Assembly: GCA_048883105.1 (NCBI GenBank)
Contig: JBHLQY010000008.1
Location: forward strand, 1-51,846
Reading direction: 5' to 3'
Length of the DNA stretch: 51,846 nucleotides
DNA from: LW40-45 sp048883105
Lineage (GTDB): Archaea > Asgardarchaeota > Lokiarchaeia > Sigyniarchaeales > SOKP01
Below are positions 44,984 to 51,846 of the stretch, one piece after another. The position numbers and the translations under genes were made by a program. Each line of letters starts with the position of its first letter. The stretch's first letter is position 1. The notes under the pieces were generated by a model that made no database searches, was not told the origin of the DNA, and saw only the letters and a list, made by a program, of their open reading frames with translations.

Positions 44984-45397
44984 TTATCTCCCTTCGAAGA
45001 TTTTAGCAAGATTTTTGGCTGCAATTCGTGTAACTTTTACAGTTTTCATTAAAGTGTCGATAACAGTTCCAGCACAAACAATTACTAAGCGCCCTGCATT
45101 TGTAATAACAATATATCCATCTTCAGCCCTTACGATAACTTCACTTAAATCTTCTTGAAATAGTGTTTGAATCGTTGATCTTCCTGTCATTAAAAGGGCG
45201 CTGGCAAGACCACAAAATTGATCTCCATCAACATGATATTGTGGCAGAGCAGAAAAGGCAATTTGGTAGCCCTCTTGAGACACAAGAGCAATAGCTTCTA
45301 TATCTGCATTTGAGGTAATAAATGTAATTTGAGGGCTTATCTTCTCTATGTCGTCGTTGTTAATTCCAAGATCGGTTCCAAATTGTATCATAATCAC
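44984..45397 (-). CDS. Roadblock/LC7 domain protein
   Basis: 137 residues. Single Roadblock/LC7 fold: helix, then IEAIALVSQEGYQIAFSAL, a long helix FCGLASALLMTGRSTIQTLF, strands EVIVRAEDGYIVITNA and LVIVCAG, and a final helix. Such proteins form dimeric platforms for small GTPases (MglB, Ragulator, dynein light chains) and are numerous in Asgard archaea. GTG at 45397 or ATG two codons later; AAGGTGA just upstream favours the ATG at 45391. No GTPase gene in the window. Divergent from the large helical protein pair, 348 bases away. Confidence 0.88.
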   Translation of the reverse strand: MIMIQFGTDLGINNDDIEKISPQITFITSNADIEAIALVSQEGYQIAFSALPQYHVDGDQFCGLASALLMTGRSTIQTLFQEDLSEVIVRAEDGYIVITNAGRLVIVCAGTVIDTLMKTVKVTRIAAKNLAKIFEGR

Positions 45398-45745
45398 CTT
45401 ACTGGTTAATTTCCTCGAATGTTTTTTATTAACGAAAATTAATTTATAAATTATTATTATTATTATGAATTTTACTAATAAAAATATTATATATAAAAAT
45501 TTAATGAATTTAAATTAAAATAAATAATATATAAATTTCTAACTAATTTTTAATTTAATTTGAATTCTAATAGTGTAAAAAAATTTAAAACAACCAAAAA
45601 TACATTAAAATTATATAAATTTAAATTATATTAGATTCAAAAAAGGTTCAAAATACACCTTTTAAAAAGTTGTATTAGTGTGGATTAAATTTTTTAATTG
45701 TTGGATAGTTAAATTTAACACTAAAATTAGATGATATATTAGATA
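45398..45745 (+). other. AT-rich divergent intergenic region without visible gene
   Basis: The only stretch over 300 bases without a gene. It separates the Roadblock gene from the large helical protein gene and must hold both promoters. Many TATA-like strings occur, so none can be singled out. I see no tRNA, box C/D motif, GC-rich hairpin or repeat array in it. Confidence 0.6.
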
Positions 45746-48055
45746 ATGATTACTACAAGAGAATCCATTAATTATCAATTTTCACTAATATTTGGATACT
45801 CCTCTCCAAACGAAGATTTAATTGTTGGAGATGTCATTGGCCCCGGTAAATTGACAAGAGAGAAAGTAAACGAGCTTTCAGTCGAGGTCATGAGATTTCT
45901 AAGAATGTACAACGCCATGTTAAGAGATTATACTGGATCTGAAGTTTTTAGCATCGAATTTTCACTTTTTAACTTAGATAAGAGATCTCAGATGAAAATA
46001 TATCCTAGATCAATGATTTTTATTCCTAGTAAATATAAAGATTGTGAAAGTTTACTACTTGCTTTAAAACCAGAAACAGGTGTTTTAAATACTCATAAAT
46101 CAAGAAAAGAATTAACTGATATAAGTCGTTTATTTTTTGAAGTTGAGGAATTTACTGATCGCCCTGAATTAGTATACGAAGAAAAAGAACAAGTAATTGA
46201 CTTATTTGCCTCTCGTTTTAGCATGAAACTTTATGGGAAATTAATTGAAGATAAATGGAATAAGAAATTAATAGGGTTAAGTACGTGGCTTCCAACAGAA
46301 AAAGAGATGTTAAATACATTTGCTTCAATAAAATCTAAAATAGAAATAATGTTGTATAAACGACCATATGAGATGATAACTTCAGATTCTCAATTTGAAA
46401 AAGTAAAAACACCATTTAAAGGGCAAACCGCGATTGATCATCTCAAATTTTCAATTTCAGAACCAAGCGCCAATTTTGTTATCGAAAACACCCTTAAACT
46501 TGGAACAGATCTTATAGATTTGGCAAATACAGGTACGATAGACGAGTCTCAAGACGAGATAGTCTCTTATCTAATTAGTCGCCTTGAAGAAAAAATTAGA
46601 AATATTAAAGAACAATATTCAGCAAAAAGATTTATTACAGAAATAGGAAAACATTTAGGTGAATTAGAGAGTTATTTTAATAAATTTTTCGAATATTCTA
46701 AAAACTTTCTTAATACTGGAGAAATAGGTACTTTAAATGAACTCTTAGATAAATATAAGCAGTTTATTATTGAAAAAGGAAAATTAGAACATGAAAATTT
46801 CGAGGATATTTGTAATTTAGCAATTAAATCTATAAAGCAATCAATTATTCAGATAGAAACTTTAAGAGCAATAGAATTAGAATCAGTATCATACTATTTT
46901 TCAGAAATTTTCAGAAATGGTATATCATTAATTAAAGAAGCATTACCAAAATATCTGTCTCGGAGAAGGTTAAAAACTTTAATTACAGTTTTTATAAAAG
47001 GGATGAAGGAAGAGTTTGATAAAGAACAGAAACCAGTGAAAATGTTAGGTCATAATTATTTAGAAAAATTTTATACATATCTTCTTAATCAAATTGAAAT
47101 AAATCCTTTAATATCGTTAAAAGGGTTTAAATTTAATGAGGAAAAGTTAATAAAAGAATTTATTAATTTAATAAAAGAAAATTATCAAATTTTTTTTGAT
47201 ACAATTGATTTAAAGATCAGTGATTTAGTTACGTTTGCTGAAATTTTGATGGAGAAGGACTCAAATATTATTAAAAAACATATTGACAAATTTAAGAAAT
47301 ATTCTGGCGAATTACATTTTCTTTTAGGTTATATCTTAAGGTACTCTACGATTAACCGCTACTTAAAAGAGGAACCCGATGAGGAAATATCGGATCCTGT
47401 AACTTTTGCTAATAAATTTCACCGTTTTTTAGAAAAGCGTATAGGTGGAATCGATTTAGATTGGAAATTTCTTATACTTGAATGGATAACAGATTATGCA
47501 AAAAAATTTTTTAAAATGGAAGAACAAAAAGATTGGAACTTAAAAGAAAATTACAACGATTTTATTAAGTATTTAGAAGATAAGGAATTAAAAGAAAAGA
47601 AACTAGATAAATTTTTTGAGTTTTTAGATAGTTATATCGCAAAAATATCAGATGAAATAGAGAAAAAGCACTTATTAGATTTCTTAAAACAATACGATTT
47701 TTGCATTCAAAGTGAATCAGAATTTCCTAAATATGTAAAAAGTAAAATACAAAATAAGGTAAGCTCATTAAATTTACAAGTAGAAGAATTAATTCCTAAT
47801 AAATTTTTTAGTATTGATGAAAACGATACTTTTTACAACTATTTAAAGGAAAGGGAATTAAAATATTTTTCAAAACTCATCCCTCAACCAGTAACTTTAA
47901 TTTTAAAACATAATTTGACAAACGAAGAAAAAGAATTGTTTAATGCTGATTTCTTTCATGTCTTTAATTTTCGGTTTTGGGGTAAAAATAACGTTAAAGT
48001 AGATTTAGCTGATAATTTTAAAGAAGTCTATCGTGAATGGGTGAAAGAGATTTGA
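45746..48055 (+). CDS. Very large helical protein of unknown function, first of a pair
   Basis: 769 residues, no family recognised. Residues 1 to about 115 alternate strands and helices (FSLIFGYSS, GPGKL, EVFSIEFSLFNL, KIYPRSMIFIPS) and could be a small alpha/beta domain. The remaining 650 residues are almost wholly helical, rich in Lys, Glu, Ile, Leu and Phe, without heptad regularity over long stretches, so more like an alpha-solenoid or rod than a coiled coil. No membrane segment, no cysteine cluster, no nucleotide-binding motif. ATG start at 45746. It overlaps the next gene by 19 bases in another frame, so the two products are probably made together and may interact. Confidence 0.75.
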   Translation: MITTRESINYQFSLIFGYSSPNEDLIVGDVIGPGKLTREKVNELSVEVMRFLRMYNAMLRDYTGSEVFSIEFSLFNLDKRSQMKIYPRSMIFIPSKYKDCESLLLALKPETGVLNTHKSRKELTDISRLFFEVEEFTDRPELVYEEKEQVIDLFASRFSMKLYGKLIEDKWNKKLIGLSTWLPTEKEMLNTFASIKSKIEIMLYKRPYEMITSDSQFEKVKTPFKGQTAIDHLKFSISEPSANFVIENTLKLGTDLIDLANTGTIDESQDEIVSYLISRLEEKIRNIKEQYSAKRFITEIGKHLGELESYFNKFFEYSKNFLNTGEIGTLNELLDKYKQFIIEKGKLEHENFEDICNLAIKSIKQSIIQIETLRAIELESVSYYFSEIFRNGISLIKEALPKYLSRRRLKTLITVFIKGMKEEFDKEQKPVKMLGHNYLEKFYTYLLNQIEINPLISLKGFKFNEEKLIKEFINLIKENYQIFFDTIDLKISDLVTFAEILMEKDSNIIKKHIDKFKKYSGELHFLLGYILRYSTINRYLKEEPDEEISDPVTFANKFHRFLEKRIGGIDLDWKFLILEWITDYAKKFFKMEEQKDWNLKENYNDFIKYLEDKELKEKKLDKFFEFLDSYIAKISDEIEKKHLLDFLKQYDFCIQSESEFPKYVKSKIQNKVSSLNLQVEELIPNKFFSIDENDTFYNYLKERELKYFSKLIPQPVTLILKHNLTNEEKELFNADFFHVFNFRFWGKNNVKVDLADNFKEVYREWVKEI

Positions 48056-50454
48056 TTAGTGGAATAAAAAGAAAAGCTACGGCTATAGAAAGTTCCTTTA
48101 GATTTTTTCAAACTGTAGACTTGATAATTAATCATTATAAAAGAGAGGCTGACAAACAGAAAATATTTGAATTAATGAAATCAATCAATAAAGAACCCAC
48201 ACTTTACGATCTATTAATTGCTACGGCATCTATTCATCTATACCATAATTTAGGGATTCGGGTTGAAGATAGTATAGAGATGGACCAAACGACTATTAAG
48301 TCAACCAAAAACTTAGAACTTTTTGAAAAAAAGATATTATTTGATGAAATTGCTTTAATTCTAAAAGATTCCTTAAATTTAGAAATCGATCTACTTTATA
48401 GATTAATTTATTTAGAGAATAAAATTATTTCTTTTCTAATTGAGGAGAGGAAATCAAACCTAAAAGAACTTCAAAAAAAACGTATGATAAAAGAAATAGA
48501 AGATCATATTGAACAAGATTTAATCGAAATTGTATTGAAATACCCTCCATTTTATTTTTACGATTTAATTGGTGATTTGGTTGGTCTTACTAATAAGATC
48601 AAATTTGAAATATTAGACGAGAGTTCTGCTTTTAAAGACTTGTCTGTTGAGATAGAAAAAAAATTAAAAAGGGAAGAGAAAGAAGATAAAGTGATTGAAT
48701 TATCTACTCTGAATAGACTTATTAATAAAGTTCAGGGTGATTTTGAGTTTAAATCTTATAAAGAGTTACAAATGCTAGCTATGTCTGTCAGAATGATTAA
48801 ACGCAAAGTGATTGATCATAACTTTAATCGTTTTCCAATATCTATTCCTGGATTAAATACCTTTCTAAATGCAAATAATATAAAAAAGCAATTAATTGAG
48901 AAAATCAGTAATGCTCTTAAAGAGAAAATTAATTACGATCAATTTGAAGAAGTTATATTATCGTTTTTGAAGTCGGAAATAATCAAACAACTTAAAACAA
49001 ATCCAAATGATTTTATATACTTTTTACAAAATTTAAATGAAAATAGTTTTCAAGAAACAATTTATATGCTAAATAGATACGGAATCTATAATCTTCTACA
49101 TTTAATTAATACGGATAATGATCTAGCACAAAAAATAAAAAAAAATATGATTAGGTATAACATTGACAAATTTGATATAATGAACTTAAACAATGAAAAG
49201 AAAAATTTAATTTGTATGGCGAAAAAAACCATTTGTAATTTAAATGTTCCATTCCTCAACAAGATGATAAAAGGATTCGAAGATCTAAATGAATTCAGTA
49301 TATTGAAGTTGCTACATAAAGATAATATGGAACTCAAAGAATTATGGAAAATTCTAGAAGAAAAAATTGGCTACTCTATTGATGATATTCGCGAATTTGT
49401 TCGAAAAAAAGAAATAATTGATAGAGTTTTCATTCGAGATTTAAAATTAAGCTCCTATTCACAGGTTTTAACACTTTTGAATTTCGAAGAAATAGTAATT
49501 AATATAGCAAAGCAAATTTTTTTTTATATCTTTTCAAAAATCTTAAGACAAATTAGTAGAATTATTGAAGTATATTTAAGAATTACTAACGAAAAAGCAT
49601 TGTTTCTTCTCGCTTTAAAAAAAATGTACGGAACTACAGATTCAGAAAAATGGATTTGGATAAAATTAGAAGAGCTTATTATAGACCGAATAATAAAAAT
49701 GCAAAAAGAATTAGTTGTAATTTTCAATGCTTTAAATCAACCATTTCTAGTTAATGGATTTATTTTTGCTAGATTAACAAATACTCCTTTAAATGAAGGG
49801 ATAAGTGAATTTAAAGATAAACCGAGTCGAATTTATGAAAATATTAAGCCATTAATGTTAAATGCAGAAAAAATCTCTCCCGTTTCTTATTGTATAGCAT
49901 ATGATTTAATTAAAAAATTTGAACAATTTGAAGAAAAACGTAAGTTAAAAGTTATACAGACCATAGAATCTAAGGAAAAAGAAAAAGAAGAGAAAAGAAA
50001 AGAAATTAGAAAACACCAAGAAATTAGTACTCTAAATTGGATAGAAAGAAGAATTACTTCTTCGCTTATGAGAATAAATAGTCCAGGTATTAATCCAAAT
50101 CAATTATATTGGCAAGAAAAAGATACAAAAACGGCTATTGATAATATTAAACTTCATAGCGAATTAAAAGGAAATATTCTTGATTTATTTACTGAATATT
50201 TTCATTTTTCTATTGAAAAAATTAAATCACATACCAAAGACATGAAATTACCAGATCAGGAGAAATTATACAATATAATTATTGAGATTACAGAAAAATT
50301 ATTAGAGAAGAGATTAGGTCGTGCGCCCTCCTCTCGAGAAATAGAAAATATGCTTGAAGGTGAAAGGTTTGAGATTGCTAAGCAAATTGCAACAAGAATA
50401 GGGAAGATCTTAGATAAAGCTTTATATTCCAAATTTAGAAGAAAGGGAAGATAG
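48037..50454 (+). CDS. Very large helical protein of unknown function, second of a pair
   Basis: 805 residues, no family recognised. Nearly all helical and Lys/Glu/Ile/Leu/Phe-rich, with hydrophobic patches (KYPPFYFYDLIGDLVGL, NFEEIVINIAKQIFFYIF) that are too charged around them to be membrane helices. Residues about 640-670 are a highly charged helix (EKEKEEKRKEIRKHQE). The C-terminal stretch LGRAPSSREIENMLEG is the most motif-like part. ATG at 48037 lies inside the end of the upstream gene, giving a 19-base overlap and likely translational coupling. Function unknown. Confidence 0.75.
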   Translation: MGERDLISGIKRKATAIESSFRFFQTVDLIINHYKREADKQKIFELMKSINKEPTLYDLLIATASIHLYHNLGIRVEDSIEMDQTTIKSTKNLELFEKKILFDEIALILKDSLNLEIDLLYRLIYLENKIISFLIEERKSNLKELQKKRMIKEIEDHIEQDLIEIVLKYPPFYFYDLIGDLVGLTNKIKFEILDESSAFKDLSVEIEKKLKREEKEDKVIELSTLNRLINKVQGDFEFKSYKELQMLAMSVRMIKRKVIDHNFNRFPISIPGLNTFLNANNIKKQLIEKISNALKEKINYDQFEEVILSFLKSEIIKQLKTNPNDFIYFLQNLNENSFQETIYMLNRYGIYNLLHLINTDNDLAQKIKKNMIRYNIDKFDIMNLNNEKKNLICMAKKTICNLNVPFLNKMIKGFEDLNEFSILKLLHKDNMELKELWKILEEKIGYSIDDIREFVRKKEIIDRVFIRDLKLSSYSQVLTLLNFEEIVINIAKQIFFYIFSKILRQISRIIEVYLRITNEKALFLLALKKMYGTTDSEKWIWIKLEELIIDRIIKMQKELVVIFNALNQPFLVNGFIFARLTNTPLNEGISEFKDKPSRIYENIKPLMLNAEKISPVSYCIAYDLIKKFEQFEEKRKLKVIQTIESKEKEKEEKRKEIRKHQEISTLNWIERRITSSLMRINSPGINPNQLYWQEKDTKTAIDNIKLHSELKGNILDLFTEYFHFSIEKIKSHTKDMKLPDQEKLYNIIIEITEKLLEKRLGRAPSSREIENMLEGERFEIAKQIATRIGKILDKALYSKFRRKGR

Positions 50455-50594
50455 ATTGTATAGATTTTTTAAGAACTTACCTTCTTTTTAGGGAAGATTT
50501 ATTTTAAATTAAAAAAATAACAAAGATATTAAAATCATCCAAACTTAATTTATTTACAAATTAAAGCAATTTTTCACTCAACGAGCTATAATAG

Positions 50595-50855
50595 ATGTCG
50601 TGGATTAAAAAGCAAATACAGTTTTTAATAGATTCTTTATGGCAGATTATTCAAGGATTCATTTTATTTTCACTTGCATTCTCTGGTTTAGGATGTGCTT
50701 TATTGTTAAGACATTTTGGATATAATGGAACTGTTATTTCTGGTATTGGTGTTTTAGTTGAAGTACTAGCATTGATTTTGTGTTATTTTATCTTTAAAAG
50801 TTATTTAAAAACAGAAGAAGTTAAAACACCTGAGCCAAAAAAGAAGTTAGATTAA
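50595..50855 (+). CDS. Small membrane protein with two TM helices
   Basis: 86 residues. Two hydrophobic segments, about 14-38 (WQIIQGFILFSLAFSGLGCA) and 45-68 (TVISGIGVLVEVLALILCYF), joined by a short polar turn, then a charged Pro/Lys-rich tail. No family recognised. It follows the large helical pair by 140 bases on the same strand. Confidence 0.6.
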   Translation: MSWIKKQIQFLIDSLWQIIQGFILFSLAFSGLGCALLLRHFGYNGTVISGIGVLVEVLALILCYFIFKSYLKTEEVKTPEPKKKLD

Positions 50856-50870
50856 ATAATTGTACTCAAT

Positions 50871-51611
50871 CTATATAAGATTCTCCCAATTTCTTGGCAT
50901 TTTATGGGATTTTAGATAATCTCTAACATCTGTTAATAAAATTTCTGGTTTGTATTCCCAAGCTTCGTATTTATTAAATGAAATGCATTTTAAACGATTA
51001 ATTTTAAGATTTTTTTTAATTAAGAGTCCATAAATGGCGACTTGTGGAAGCGAAAACATAAAATTTCCTTCAGGTTTATAATCAATTACCTTAATGATAT
51101 CATTTTGGATTTGAATCAAATCAATATGACCCGTAATGTTTATATTATTACTCGTCATCCAAATTGGAACCTCAATAGCTATAGAATCCTTATCCTTTAT
51201 TAAGATGTTTTTTAAAATAGGAACATGGCCAGGAGTCTTATTAAATTGGTTTTTGCGATATGTTTTGTACACTTCTCGAGTATAATTTGGCAATTTGGTG
51301 TTTGAGCCTAACTTTATAATCTTCCCAGTACGAATTAATTTCTTACTAATACTTCTTAAGAAGACATTCTTAAGTCCTCTTATCTTAAATTGAGAAACTC
51401 TGGGAATATCTCTTCTATTAAATAGAATGTTTGGTATTGAACCTTGATAAACTTTTTTAAGATAGCTTCCAAGTTTTTTAATCTCTTCTTGAGGAGAGGT
51501 CAATTGGTTAAGTTTTTCTTTATGATTTTTTAGATTCCAGTTAAAACTGTATTTAATACTTTGATGATAAAAATCACGATGCTTTAGTATTGATTCTAGA
51601 TCATTAATCAT
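50871..51611 (-). CDS. PD-(D/E)XK (RecB-like) nuclease
   Basis: 246 residues. The C-terminal part has the restriction-endonuclease-like core: GHIDLI with Asp164, then VIDYKPEG with Asp177 and Lys179, and Gln190/Tyr194 in LPQVAIYG, the QxxxY helix of RecB and Cas4-type nucleases. Glu147 (AIEVPI) could be the acidic residue of the preceding helix. The four cysteines that bind an iron-sulfur cluster in Cas4 and AddB are absent (one Cys only). The N-terminal 100 residues are basic and helical, suited to DNA binding. No cas genes nearby; a DNA-repair role is more likely. Confidence 0.78.
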   Translation of the reverse strand: MINDLESILKHRDFYHQSIKYSFNWNLKNHKEKLNQLTSPQEEIKKLGSYLKKVYQGSIPNILFNRRDIPRVSQFKIRGLKNVFLRSISKKLIRTGKIIKLGSNTKLPNYTREVYKTYRKNQFNKTPGHVPILKNILIKDKDSIAIEVPIWMTSNNINITGHIDLIQIQNDIIKVIDYKPEGNFMFSLPQVAIYGLLIKKNLKINRLKCISFNKYEAWEYKPEILLTDVRDYLKSHKMPRNWENLI

Positions 51612-51846
51612 AATCCATTTAAACCTTAAACTAATCTAAGAATTTTAATGTAATAAAAATGATATATTAATAATTTATTACTTAAGCAAAAAATAAAATT
51701 ACAAAAAACCTTATTATTAATAATTTTAAGAGTCTCTTAGACATAAAAATATTTTTAGATTTCATTGGATATAATGAAATATCCAAAGAAAATATAAAAT
51801 AGAATAAAGATTTTAATAATGATTTTTTATTAGACCCTGTAGCCTA

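Noticed and set aside
50871..51611. Cas4 assignment for the PD-(D/E)XK protein
   Set aside because: Only one cysteine is present, so the Cas4 iron-sulfur cluster is missing, and no cas gene or repeat array is nearby.

Overview
The window looks like chromosomal DNA of an Asgard archaeon, probably Lokiarchaeia-like. The evidence is archaeal information-processing genes (ribosomal protein L15e, RNase P proteins Rpp30 and Pop5, archaeal-type valyl-tRNA synthetase, a topoisomerase VI B homologue, an NEMF/RqcH homologue, SMC-ScpA-ScpB) next to eukaryote-flavoured small-fold proteins (a Roadblock/LC7 protein, a longin plus winged-helix protein, a UBC/RWD-like protein, an EMC6-like membrane protein). 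Base composition is very AT-rich, TTG and GTG starts are common, and Shine-Dalgarno sites are sparse. I see no insertion sequence, integrase, CRISPR array or rRNA. There is one tRNA.

Layout. 1-9.5 kb (minus strand): the 5' part of a divergent topoisomerase VI B-like gene cut by the window edge, CoaBC, a small coiled-coil protein, and a tight three-gene operon of MoxR AAA+ ATPase, VWA protein and a large protein with a degenerate SWIM zinc finger. 9.6-16 kb (plus): an orphan DNA methyltransferase, a glycyl radical enzyme, tRNA-Ala(CGC) and ValRS. 16-22.4 kb (minus): the smc-scpA-scpB operon. 22.4-24 kb (minus): a nitrilase-family amidohydrolase and a HAD phosphatase, translationally coupled. 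24.2-26.3 kb (plus): longin-wHTH protein, UBC/RWD-like protein and a small winged-helix protein. 26.3-26.4 kb: a GC-rich structured RNA candidate with a perfect box C/D kink-turn. 26.4-30.2 kb: a DUF2095-like protein, a SerA-like dehydrogenase, L15e and a class III aminotransferase. 30.2-34.6 kb (minus): SDR, ThDP enzyme, VOC protein and DUF39-ferredoxin (homocysteine synthesis). 34.7-36.8 kb (plus): RNase P proteins and two uncharacterised partners. 37-39 kb (plus): a secreted/anchored CBM9-like protein, a membrane protein and a GDPD. 39-45.4 kb: RqcH/NEMF, EMC6-like, PyrI, a polyprenol-kinase-like membrane protein, TrpB2 and Roadblock. 45.7-50.5 kb (plus): two overlapping genes for very large helical proteins of unknown function. 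50.6-51.6 kb: a two-TM protein and a PD-(D/E)XK nuclease.

The most unusual items are: (1) an SMC protein of 1485 residues in which no canonical hinge can be recognised and a 71-residue tandem duplication sits at the midpoint, encoded with a ScpA that carries an N-terminal SAP-like motif; (2) a kink-turn RNA with internal hairpins; (3) a longin-winged-helix protein with an N-terminal motif like that of the GATOR1 subunit NPRL2, followed by a cysteine-free UBC-fold candidate; (4) an archaeal MoxR-VWA-SWIM operon; (5) a TopoVIB-like protein with a large insertion in the ATPase domain and a coiled coil where the transducer domain should start. Family calls rest on motifs read by eye; no database search was run.
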